Assembly: GCF_001571405.1 (NCBI RefSeq)
Contig: NZ_BCNX01000003.1
Span: 294,068-358,067 of the forward strand
DNA length: 64,000 nucleotides
Source: Methanoculleus thermophilus
GTDB lineage: Archaea > Halobacteriota > Methanomicrobia > Methanomicrobiales > Methanoculleaceae
Direction of reading: 5' to 3'
A program made the translations under genes and the position numbers. Shown piece by piece: positions 9,331 through 17,330 of the stretch; the first letter of the stretch is position 1, and each line of letters begins with the position of its first letter. The notes beneath the pieces are model-generated. The model did no database searches. It had not been told where the DNA came from and was given only the letters and a program-made list of their open reading frames with translations.

Positions 9331-10491
9331 ATGAGAGAAAGTTTACGTCGTCCACTCCTGTTCCTGATCACAGTTGGTACAGGCTCCCTGATCATCATCG
9401 CCGATGCCTCCATCGAGGTCATCGTCGCTGGCACCGTACTTGCAGGATTTCTCGCGCTCGTCGCCACCGGGGCGCTCGACCTTGCGGAACTGAGACCGTC
9501 GAGGCTGCGCACGGCGCTCCGGGAGCGTAAGGATGACAGCAAACATAGCGAAGCATCTGAGCTTAAGGCAGCCGGTGAAACGGTGGAAAAACCGTCTCTC
9601 ATTCAGAGGCTCGCGGCCACCGAGATCAATCTGCCCGGCATGCTCGGGACCTTCGTTGCATCGATTCAGGATGCGATCAGACACGCCCGCGCCCCCGAAA
9701 GCGAGAAGAAAAGGAAGATTGCGAAGGTCGATGCCATGCTCGATCAGGCTGTCGGCGGGGCAGCCGGGAGCCAACTCGTAGGATCGACCTCAGCGAAAGG
9801 CAGCGAGGCAGCGGTCGATCCCCTGGCTTCGCTTGCAGATCTCGATCTCGCTTCCCTGGATGATCTCGATCTCGACGGCGAGACATCCGGCTCCGGAACA
9901 GCATTTGAGTCGGAAGGAATCTCTCTCCTCTCTGAAGAAGAGGCAGATGCCGTAGCGGATATCCTCAAGGAAAACCTGAGCGATCTTAGCGACCTCGATC
10001 TCACACCCGGCAGCGATCCCTCTGATGGCGCAGGCGGTCTCTCAACCCCCGGCGAGCCTGCCATGGCGCTTCCGCCGGTGGCTGCTGGGGAGGCCCGCGG
10101 ATTCCCTGCGGGTGATGTACAGGAAATGAACGCGTTGCTCGGCGATGACCTCTCTGAACTTGAGGACGTGAATCTTGATGAGATCGAGGTCGAAGGGGAA
10201 GAGCATGAAGAAGTAGTTGAGACACAGGTGCAAAAGGCGCAAGAACCTGTTTCAAACGAAAAAGCGCTCCTTGAGGAACTGCAAGAAGAGTCGGAAGAAG
10301 ACTTTGATATGGTCTCCTTTGCGTCCGGCGGCGTCGTTGAGGATGATCTGATCACCGAGCTCAAATCTGAGGTGAAGAAGAAAAAGTTCGTGGAGGACCT
10401 CAGTCTGGTTCGCGAACTGAAAGGGGAAAAGTTCAACGCGAAAGACCTTGCTGCAGAACTTGAGGATATTCTCGCGGCGATGAAATCATAA
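9331..10491 (+). CDS. acidic membrane-anchored protein between arlJ and cheF, function unknown
   Basis: I do not recognise a family for this 386-residue protein. Two hydrophobic stretches (about 8-24 and 28-50) form a short N-terminal anchor. The rest is soluble and very acidic, with repeated short Leu/Asp motifs: LASLADLDLASLDDLDLDG near 166-185, LSDLSDLDLTPG near 215-227, and DDLSELEDVNLDEIEVEG near 271-288. The C-terminus (about 325-386) is more regular, with a Lys patch (KSEVKKKKF) and a predicted helix ending in LAAELEDILAAM. It begins one base after arlJ and precedes cheF by 34 bases, which suggests it links the ArlJ platform to taxis proteins or a polar organiser. That role is inference. 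Confidence 0.6.
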   Translation: MRESLRRPLLFLITVGTGSLIIIADASIEVIVAGTVLAGFLALVATGALDLAELRPSRLRTALRERKDDSKHSEASELKAAGETVEKPSLIQRLAATEINLPGMLGTFVASIQDAIRHARAPESEKKRKIAKVDAMLDQAVGGAAGSQLVGSTSAKGSEAAVDPLASLADLDLASLDDLDLDGETSGSGTAFESEGISLLSEEEADAVADILKENLSDLSDLDLTPGSDPSDGAGGLSTPGEPAMALPPVAAGEARGFPAGDVQEMNALLGDDLSELEDVNLDEIEVEGEEHEEVVETQVQKAQEPVSNEKALLEELQEESEEDFDMVSFASGGVVEDDLITELKSEVKKKKFVEDLSLVRELKGEKFNAKDLAAELEDILAAMKS

Positions 10492-10525
10492 ACAGTGAAG
10501 TCTGCCGCAGACTAATGCTAGAAGG

Positions 10526-11338
10526 GTGAAAATGAAGTCTGTTCCAATAAAAATCGAGTATGGGGGCAAATGGGTTGCGACAACCATGGGTATCGGAGAG
10601 GATCGGATCCGCATCGATGCCCCTCTCAATCGTGAGGTGCCCTACAAGTCCATGGTTGATCTCAGAGAGAAGAAGAACCAGGTGGTGATCACTGCTGGTG
10701 CAAATGGGGAAGATGTTTATCAAATTGCATCCGTCGAGAAGGTCCTCACAGTCTTGAAAAAGTTTATCATCATGCAATGCAGCGCCTACCGGTTAAACGC
10801 CTTCTTCATGTCCCCCGCAATCCGCGGTGGAGTCCTTGTCCAGGATGCCCGGTGGAATAAGGGAGCGATTGCCGTCATGAAGACCGGCATCTGGTTTGTC
10901 AGCCAGGACACTCAGGTCTGCATTCCACTAGATGAGGTGGCCGACATCGAACTCACATCCCGCGAGATCCAGGAGAAGAATCTCGATGTCGTAAAGATCG
11001 ATCACCTCATTGAGAATGAGGTCGTGACAAGTTTTGTCCTCTGTCCACTGACGACACTTCAGGTTCTCTACAACTTCCTTAAAGAGGCGACGCGTGACTT
11101 CGAGGTAAATGAGGAGATCGACCCCCTGATCGGGCAGGTGGCCATGCTGGTCTACAGCGGGATGGATTCGAGTGCTATTGAGAATATGCTCAAACTCTCC
11201 CACAAGGACATTGACGCCATCTATGAACAACTCATCAACAAGGGACTCGCCGAAGTACTCTATGTAAGAAAGGAGGTTCAGTTGACGGCGAAAGGGGTAA
11301 GATACATCTCTAACGCAATGAAATCACCAACAGGTTAA
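10526..11338 (+). CDS. cheF: taxis protein CheF (archaellum-CheY adaptor)
   Basis: CheF is the archaeal-specific adaptor that binds phosphorylated CheY and the ArlCE proteins to switch rotation. The 270-residue product opens SVPIKIEYGGKWVATTM, typical of the family, and ends in a winged-helix-like segment (about 195-262: SGMDSSAIENMLKLSHKDIDA, then a beta-hairpin). The GTG at 10526 and the ATG at 10532 are both possible starts. Placement between arl and che genes is the standard archaeal arrangement. Confidence 0.88.
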   Translation: MKMKSVPIKIEYGGKWVATTMGIGEDRIRIDAPLNREVPYKSMVDLREKKNQVVITAGANGEDVYQIASVEKVLTVLKKFIIMQCSAYRLNAFFMSPAIRGGVLVQDARWNKGAIAVMKTGIWFVSQDTQVCIPLDEVADIELTSREIQEKNLDVVKIDHLIENEVVTSFVLCPLTTLQVLYNFLKEATRDFEVNEEIDPLIGQVAMLVYSGMDSSAIENMLKLSHKDIDAIYEQLINKGLAEVLYVRKEVQLTAKGVRYISNAMKSPTG

Positions 11339-11365
11339 TGAGATTATTTCTTTAAAACGCGAAAG

Positions 11366-11374
11366 TCTATATAC
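11366..11374 (+). promoter_or_regulatory. TATA box for the che operon
   Basis: TCTATATAC lies about 35-40 bases before the cheY ATG at 11408. The predicted transcript start (about 11395) is downstream of the in-frame ATG at 11387, so that upstream ATG is unlikely to be used. This suggests that cheY-cheB-cheA-cheC-cheD have their own promoter apart from the arl operon. Confidence 0.6.
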
Positions 11375-11407
11375 CATTTTTTCCAAATGATCAATAAGTG
11401 GTGCTTG

Positions 11408-11770
11408 ATGGGGAGAATCCTGATCGTCGATGATACAATGTTTATGCGAACGCTGTTAAAGAACATCCTCTTCTCCGGCGGGCACGATATTGTCGGTGAA
11501 GCCGCGGACGGAGCTGAGGCACTTGCTAAGTACCAGGAATTAAAACCCGATCTCGTCACGATGGATATTGTTATGCCGAAAATGAATGGGATCGAGGCGC
11601 TCAAGGCCATAAAAGCTGCTGACCCGTCTGCAAAGGTTATTATGTGCACAGCAGTCGGCCAAGAGCAGATGGTCAAACTCGCTGTCAAAAGCGGGGCGAA
11701 AGGTTACATCATCAAGCCGTTCCAGGCTCCGAAAGTTCTTGAAGAAGTAAAGAACGTTCTCAGTGCGTGA
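11408..11770 (+). CDS. cheY: chemotaxis response regulator CheY
   Basis: This is a single receiver domain of 120 residues. It has the acidic pair Asp8-Asp9, the phospho-acceptor Asp53 in VTMDIVMPKM, the Thr/Ser position in MCTAVG, and the conserved Lys in YIIKPF. Phosphorylated CheY acts on the archaellum motor through CheF and ArlCE. The start at 11408 is preceded by GGTG and fits the promoter; an in-frame ATG at 11387 would add seven residues. CheB follows two bases after the stop. Confidence 0.93.
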   Translation: MGRILIVDDTMFMRTLLKNILFSGGHDIVGEAADGAEALAKYQELKPDLVTMDIVMPKMNGIEALKAIKAADPSAKVIMCTAVGQEQMVKLAVKSGAKGYIIKPFQAPKVLEEVKNVLSA

Positions 11771-11772
11771 TC

Positions 11773-12807
11773 ATGATTCGGGTTTTGATCGTCGACGACT
11801 CACTCTTTATCCGGACGATACTCCGGGATATGCTCAAAGGCAGTCCGGATATAGAGGTCATCGGGACGGCGGTCAATGGTATTGATGCCCTCAAGAAGAT
11901 ATCGGAGCTCGAACCTGACGCCATCACCCTTGATATCGAGATGCCCAGAATGGGTGGTCTTGAGGTGCTCGAAGCACTCCAGGGGATGAGTCCTAGGCCG
12001 AAGGTGCTCGTCTTGAGTACGCTGACATCCCGGCAGGCCGAGATGACTCACCGGGCGCTTCGCCTTGGGGCGGACGATTTCATGCTCAAACCGAGAGATA
12101 TCCAGAACGTCAAAGGGATAGAGAAGGAACTCATCCAGAAGATCCGAAACCTTGTCGTTCTTCCTACGGCCGTAAAGCCTATTGCAACCCGGAGGAATGC
12201 CGCCGATACAGTGGTGCTGATAGGTTCTTCGGCCGGGGGACCGCCGATGCTTGACACACTCCTCTCCGCACTCCCGGCTGAGTTGCCTGCGGCAGTCATC
12301 GTCACCCAGCATATGCCCGAGGGATTCACTGCATCGCTTGCCGAGCGCCTGAATCGCGTATCGCACCTGCCGGTAAAGGAGACTGAAAACGGGGACACTC
12401 TGGAGGCCGGAGTGATCCTGGTCTCGAAGGCGGGCTACCACACTGTGATCTCAGGGGAGTATGCCGGTGCCGGCAGAAAGTACGGACGGGTCGTCCACTC
12501 GACCGCTCCTCCCCTCCATGCGGTCCGGCCCGCCGTGGACAAGACTTTCTCCTCAGCGGCGCGCGTTTTTGGTCCACGCACCGTCTCGGTTATCCTCTCG
12601 GGGATGGGATGCGACGGCGGCGAAGGGACTCTTGCTGTGAAGACCGCGGGCGGGACCACGATGGTCTGCGCTGAAGAGGACTGTCTCGTATATGGGATGG
12701 CACGTTCTGCCCTTGCAAGAAACTGCGTCGACAAGGTGGTTCCACTCAAGAATCTGGCGCATGAGATCGCGAGAACTGTTGTTCGGTTCGGGGTCAACCA
12801 TGTCTGA
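11773..12807 (+). CDS. cheB: protein-glutamate methylesterase/deamidase CheB
   Basis: CheB removes methyl groups from receptor glutamates and is activated by CheA phosphorylation. The protein has 344 residues with an N-terminal receiver domain (phospho-acceptor Asp54 in ITLDIEMPRM), a linker, and a C-terminal esterase domain. The domain has catalytic Ser in GSSAGGP, His in VTQHMPEGF and Asp in GMGCDGGEG. The matching methyltransferase CheR is not in the window. The 3' end overlaps cheA by eight bases. Confidence 0.93.
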   Translation: MIRVLIVDDSLFIRTILRDMLKGSPDIEVIGTAVNGIDALKKISELEPDAITLDIEMPRMGGLEVLEALQGMSPRPKVLVLSTLTSRQAEMTHRALRLGADDFMLKPRDIQNVKGIEKELIQKIRNLVVLPTAVKPIATRRNAADTVVLIGSSAGGPPMLDTLLSALPAELPAAVIVTQHMPEGFTASLAERLNRVSHLPVKETENGDTLEAGVILVSKAGYHTVISGEYAGAGRKYGRVVHSTAPPLHAVRPAVDKTFSSAARVFGPRTVSVILSGMGCDGGEGTLAVKTAGGTTMVCAEEDCLVYGMARSALARNCVDKVVPLKNLAHEIARTVVRFGVNHV

Positions 12808-14797
12808 TGAAGAGGTATACCGGAAGTTATTCGTAGAGGAGTCGCGGGAGAATCATGAGAATATTGTGAGCAACCTCCTTGCTCTTGAGAGCGGAGAAGA
12901 TCATCAGGCCGCCATCGACGAGATCTTCCGTTCTGCACATACCCTCAAAGGGATGTCCGCGTCGATGGGATTTGATGCGATGGAGCACCTCTGCCACTCG
13001 ATGGAAGATGTCTTCTCACTCATCCGCAACGGCCAGCAGGAAGTTACCGCAGCTCTCATCGACCTTCTGCTCAACTGCACCGATGTAATCGAGGATATGC
13101 TGGACGCTATCGAAGCGGGAGAGCCTCTCTCGGACGAACAGTCTGCGCAACTGGTGCAGGAACTCAGGGCCTTTGCCGAAGATAAGTCCACGGCAGGGCA
13201 AGAAGTGTCCAATGAAGCGCCTCCCGTGGAGCAGGCCGGAGGGGCAGATGAGTGTCCAATCTACACTCTCTCGATTGCCGTTGACCCGGCCAGCACCATG
13301 AAAGACGTCAGGGCTATGCTGGTTCTGCAGAACCTCGAGGAGATAGGGACAATCGTATCAACTACCCCCTCGCGGGAGCTCATTGAAGATGGGAAGTTCG
13401 GTGACTCATTCGAGGTTCAGGTTGCCTGTGAGGCAGGGGAGGATGCGCTCAGAACAGTCGCTTCCGGCACTGAGATCTCACTCCTTTCCCTCACTCAGTC
13501 GCCGGCAGGGGGGGTGGTGAAGGAGTCTTCACCCAGCCCTGCGCCCGGTCCTGCACCCAGTCCGGTCCCGGCCCCTCAGGTTAAACCACAAGCAGAGCCT
13601 AACGTCAAACCGCAAACAGAATCAGCGCCGCCGCAACATAGGTCTGCAAAGAGCGAGAAAAGCCGCGAGATCAAGAATATTCGTGTCGATATTCAGCGGC
13701 TTGACCGCATGATGAACCTCGTTGAGGATCTGGTTATCAACCGCGGACGTCTTGAGCAGATCGCAAGAAAATACAATATCAAAGAGTTTGACGAGGCTCT
13801 GAATATGATCGGCCGTTCGGTCTCCGATCTCCAGAACCTCATGATGGGGATCCGCATGATGCCGCTCGAGCGTATTTTCAACCGTTTCCCGAGGGTCGTG
13901 CGGGATGTAGCGAATCACGACAAGAAGGAGGTTGAATTCATCATTGAGGGCGGTGAAACCGAACTTGATCGGAGCATTATGGACGGTCTCGCTGATCCGC
14001 TCCTGCATCTCATCCGAAACGCGGTAAACCATGGCATTGAAACCCCTGAGATCCGTGAGGCTAATGGAAAATCAAGAACTGGATTGGTCCGGCTGACGGC
14101 ATACAGGGATAAAGACAACGTCGTCATCGAGGTTGAGGATGACGGAGCCGGTATTGACCCTGAGAAACTCCGAAGGAAGGCTGTGGAAAAAGGACTCATG
14201 ACATCCGAAGCCGCTTCCGCCGCAACGAGAGATGACCTGATTAATCTGCTCTTTGAGCCCGGTTTCAGTACGGCTGAGACGATCACCGACATCAGCGGCA
14301 GGGGTGTTGGGCTTGATGTAGTCAAAAAGACGATCGAATCGCTCAAAGGAACGATCAAAATTGAGTCTGAGTTGGGCAAGGGAACGAAATTCGAGTTGGT
14401 GTTGCCCCCGACGATGGCAATCATCGATGTGATGATGGTCCGCATTAACGGGATGCGCTGTGCTATTCCTATCAGCAATGTCGTTGAGGTTGCGCAGATA
14501 CGGATGGAGGCGATCCACCAGATCGGCAACAGCGAGGCGATCTTGCTCCGTGACCAGATTCTTCCCATGTACCGCCTGGAGGATATGTTCGGTCGAGCAC
14601 CCAAGAGCGATACGCTTGTTGTGTTGCAGAATAACGGTAAGAAATGCTGCATAGTTGTTGATACCGTTGATGGGAAGCAGGAGGTAGTGGTAAAACCGCT
14701 CTCCGCGCTTGCGGGCAACTGCCGCGGGATCAGCGGGATCACCATCCCCGGAGATGGCGATGTCGTCCCGGTACTCGATGTAAATACAATGATTTAA
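12800..14797 (+). CDS. cheA: chemotaxis histidine kinase CheA
   Basis: This 665-residue sensor kinase contains all the classical domains. The HPt domain has phospho-accepting His47 in RSAHTLKG. A P2-like region follows at about 145-230, then a Pro/Lys-rich linker (about 240-280). The dimerisation domain contains IRVDIQRLDRMMNLVEDL, the ATPase has an N-box (LIRNAVNHGIE) and DDGAGID, and a C-terminal CheW-like domain begins about 530. The ATG at 12800 is chosen because homologues begin MSDEEVYRKLF and it overlaps the cheB stop, giving coupled translation. No CheW gene is nearby. Confidence 0.93.
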   Translation: MSDEEVYRKLFVEESRENHENIVSNLLALESGEDHQAAIDEIFRSAHTLKGMSASMGFDAMEHLCHSMEDVFSLIRNGQQEVTAALIDLLLNCTDVIEDMLDAIEAGEPLSDEQSAQLVQELRAFAEDKSTAGQEVSNEAPPVEQAGGADECPIYTLSIAVDPASTMKDVRAMLVLQNLEEIGTIVSTTPSRELIEDGKFGDSFEVQVACEAGEDALRTVASGTEISLLSLTQSPAGGVVKESSPSPAPGPAPSPVPAPQVKPQAEPNVKPQTESAPPQHRSAKSEKSREIKNIRVDIQRLDRMMNLVEDLVINRGRLEQIARKYNIKEFDEALNMIGRSVSDLQNLMMGIRMMPLERIFNRFPRVVRDVANHDKKEVEFIIEGGETELDRSIMDGLADPLLHLIRNAVNHGIETPEIREANGKSRTGLVRLTAYRDKDNVVIEVEDDGAGIDPEKLRRKAVEKGLMTSEAASAATRDDLINLLFEPGFSTAETITDISGRGVGLDVVKKTIESLKGTIKIESELGKGTKFELVLPPTMAIIDVMMVRINGMRCAIPISNVVEVAQIRMEAIHQIGNSEAILLRDQILPMYRLEDMFGRAPKSDTLVVLQNNGKKCCIVVDTVDGKQEVVVKPLSALAGNCRGISGITIPGDGDVVPVLDVNTMI

Positions 14798-14808
14798 GTG
14801 AGGCTTTT

Positions 14809-15423
14809 ATGAAACTCGATACAATTCAAAAAGATGCGCTAGCAGAGTTTGGAAACATTGGTGCTGCCCACGCAGCAACAACCCTCTCCCAGATGTTGAT
14901 GTGCCCTATTGAGATGACGGTGCCGGACGTGCAGGTCGTCGATATCGCCGAGATACACAAGTACGTCAGCAATGAGATATCGGCCATGATCGTCTTCCAG
15001 ATTCAGGGCGAGGTTGCGGATGGAGGTTATGTCATCGTCAGCATGCCCAAACAGACCATCATCCAGCTGACGAACTTGATGCTCGGCACGGGCGATCCGG
15101 ATCGTGATATCAACGAGATGGATCGGAGCGCCGCAATCGAGATCGGGAACATCATGATATCGGCATTTCTTGATGCAACCGCAGAACTGCTGGGCATCGT
15201 CATGCTGCCATCCCCGCCGGCGCTGGCCATCGATATGGCGCATGCAGCCTTTGAGTCCGTCGTCGCACAGATGGCTGGTGAGGTGAATGATGTCATCATC
15301 TTCAACACCATGTTGACGAGCGAGGCACCGCCTGTTTACGGTGGTATCTTCATGCTTCCGAACGTGGATCTCATGCACCAGCTGTCCCTCATGCTTGAGC
15401 GCTTGATGGAACCACTCTCATAG
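14809..15423 (+). CDS. cheC: CheY-P phosphatase CheC
   Basis: CheC dephosphorylates CheY-P and partners with CheD. The 204-residue product carries two copies of the ExxN active-site signature, in LAEFGNIGAAHAATTLSQ near the N-terminus and in AAIEIGNIMISAFLDA near residues 106-121, followed by a Pro-containing strand (VMLPSPP). Two intact sites suggest an active phosphatase. It starts 11 bases after cheA and precedes cheD by 17 bases. Confidence 0.9.
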   Translation: MKLDTIQKDALAEFGNIGAAHAATTLSQMLMCPIEMTVPDVQVVDIAEIHKYVSNEISAMIVFQIQGEVADGGYVIVSMPKQTIIQLTNLMLGTGDPDRDINEMDRSAAIEIGNIMISAFLDATAELLGIVMLPSPPALAIDMAHAAFESVVAQMAGEVNDVIIFNTMLTSEAPPVYGGIFMLPNVDLMHQLSLMLERLMEPLS

Positions 15424-15440
15424 CCCATCCTTGGAATAGC

Positions 15441-15932
15441 ATGGATAACAACTTCTTCGCAGAGGGAGAGGGCGTGATCCTCGGCCTTGGTGAATACATG
15501 GTAGGAAAATGTCCAATGGGGACGATCGGGCTTGGATCCTGCATCGCACTCATCCTGCATGACCAGCGCAGATCCCTTGCGGGACTCGCCCATGTTATGC
15601 TCCCCGAGAGCCGCGGAAACACCGACCGTCCCGGTAAGTTTGCAGATACAGCCGCAATCGCCCTCTTTGAAGAGATGGAGGAGTTCGGAAGCACAAAATT
15701 CTCGGTCACTGCGAGTATTGTCGGTGGTGCGAGCATGTTTGAGTACTCGGCAAACTTCCTCAACATCGGTGAGCGCAACATTGCTGCAGTGAAAGATAAG
15801 CTCCGCGAATTGGGCATTCAGATTGAGCACGAAGAGACCGGTGGAAAGGTCGGGCGATCCGTGTATTACTGGCCGGAAGGGAAGGGTCGCCTCATCATCA
15901 AGAGGGCGGATGGCACATGCACCGAGTTCTAA
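15441..15932 (+). CDS. cheD: chemoreceptor glutamine deamidase CheD
   Basis: CheD deamidates receptor glutamines and binds CheC. The 163-residue protein has the expected catalytic Cys34 in GLGSCIAL and His51 in LAGLAHVMLP, followed by the TDRPGKFADTA segment. Its last 16 bases overlap the start of the next gene, so translation of the two is probably coupled. Confidence 0.92.
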   Translation: MDNNFFAEGEGVILGLGEYMVGKCPMGTIGLGSCIALILHDQRRSLAGLAHVMLPESRGNTDRPGKFADTAAIALFEEMEEFGSTKFSVTASIVGGASMFEYSANFLNIGERNIAAVKDKLRELGIQIEHEETGGKVGRSVYYWPEGKGRLIIKRADGTCTEF

Positions 15933-17110
15933 TTCTCTCCCTCATTGTTCTATCCCTTCTCGTCCCCGCCTCGTCGGCCCTGTACATCAAAGAGCCTGAT
16001 TTTTATACCGGTATTGCATCAGCCGGAGTGAAGGACGTAACGAACGGTTTGTATGGCGATGTCATCTTTGCAACCGATTACGGTATCTCTGTATATACGG
16101 AAGATGGCACCTGGTACTCTCTCAACCCCAGGCACCCGGGAGAGACGGCGTATGGCTGGCTCACTCCTCTTGACGCTATGGTATCCGCGATCGCCCTGGA
16201 TGCAGAGGGATGTCTCTGGATCGGGTATCCGAAAGGGTTGCAGTTCGGAGATGAGGCGGGATATCAGGTCATTGATGATCCGGTGCTCCTTAAGAACCGC
16301 AACATCAATAGCATAACGCGGTGGGGAGATGAGATGTGGGTCGCCACCGGACGGGCAGGCCTCCTCCGCTACCACGATGGTAACTGGACGTGGTATAAAC
16401 CGTTCGGGCCCGAAGGCCTCGAGTGCTACACCGTCTTGAGCATGGCGGTCGATGCCGCAAGCGATGCTCTCGTCATCGGGTCCGAGAAGGATGGTATCCA
16501 GGTTCTCAAGAACAATTCTGGAGTGATCTCTTTTGAGAGTGTTACCTACCGCGGCGAACCGCTTCGAGGAATATCTGAAGTGCGGGTCAACCCGTTTGGA
16601 GGCGTCTATCTCTTCAACCGCACGACGGTCCTTCAGCGCACCCCTGATGGGGAAGTCGTGCCGGTCCTTGACAGCGGGAGCCTGAGCGCGTTCCCCGTCT
16701 ATATAAACGATATTGCGGCAACGCCGGATGGGATGCTTCTTGTCGCATCCACAAACGGGATCTATGGGTGGGACGGGATGAATGTGACCCTGCATATCAC
16801 GTCAGGGGACGGGATTCGTTCGAATGCTGTCAAGAAACTCTTCATCGATGCCGCCGAAAGATGCTGGTTTGTTGTCCCCGGAAACGTGGGTTACATTCCG
16901 CTGCCAGCAGGTTTGGCTTCCCTTGACCTCTCTGCCGTTTCGACGCAGACGACGCCTGAAGTACCGGTGACCACCGCCCTTCCCGAAACTCCGCAGGAGA
17001 CCCTGGCTCCGGAAGTGACGCCCGGAGTGACTCCCGGAGAGTCTCAAGGCGCACTTGAGAGGGTGTGGGCGTCTCTTGGGGGACGGTTGGGGTCAGTGAT
17101 CGGCCGGTGA
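15917..17110 (+). CDS. secreted beta-propeller protein coupled to cheD
   Basis: The 397-residue protein has a signal peptide (MHRVLILSLIVLSLLVPASS, cleavage near 20-22). Repeated blades of the two-component-regulator-propeller type follow, for example VSAIALDAEGCLWIGYPKG, INSITRWGDEMWVATGRAG and INDIAATPDGMLLVASTNG. A Thr/Pro-rich tail (about 345-375) and a short C-terminal helix close it. Such propellers occur as extracellular sensor domains, but here no transmembrane kinase follows. The overlap with cheD suggests a link with taxis or the archaellum exterior; no function is known to me. Confidence 0.6.
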   Translation: MHRVLILSLIVLSLLVPASSALYIKEPDFYTGIASAGVKDVTNGLYGDVIFATDYGISVYTEDGTWYSLNPRHPGETAYGWLTPLDAMVSAIALDAEGCLWIGYPKGLQFGDEAGYQVIDDPVLLKNRNINSITRWGDEMWVATGRAGLLRYHDGNWTWYKPFGPEGLECYTVLSMAVDAASDALVIGSEKDGIQVLKNNSGVISFESVTYRGEPLRGISEVRVNPFGGVYLFNRTTVLQRTPDGEVVPVLDSGSLSAFPVYINDIAATPDGMLLVASTNGIYGWDGMNVTLHITSGDGIRSNAVKKLFIDAAERCWFVVPGNVGYIPLPAGLASLDLSAVSTQTTPEVPVTTALPETPQETLAPEVTPGVTPGESQGALERVWASLGGRLGSVIGR

Positions 17111-17330
17111 GCGAACTGCGAGATCCAGCGGGAAAGATATTTCAATTCTCCTAATGCGGATCTCATGGGCCCCCTCCGGGCCCTGCCGCCAAAACCCCTC
17201 AGCCTTCCTGTGCTCGATTCCTTGGGGTACGTGCGACCGGCGTCCTGGCAGCCGGATTCAATGAGGATTGGACCTGTATATCTCTCTGAAAATGAGAAGG
17301 GAGTGGAGAAGGAAGCCTTGAAACCCAACC

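Noticed and set aside
12692..12799. N-terminal extension of CheA
   Set aside because: The extra 36 residues are encoded inside cheB in another frame; homologues begin at MSDEEVYRKLF.
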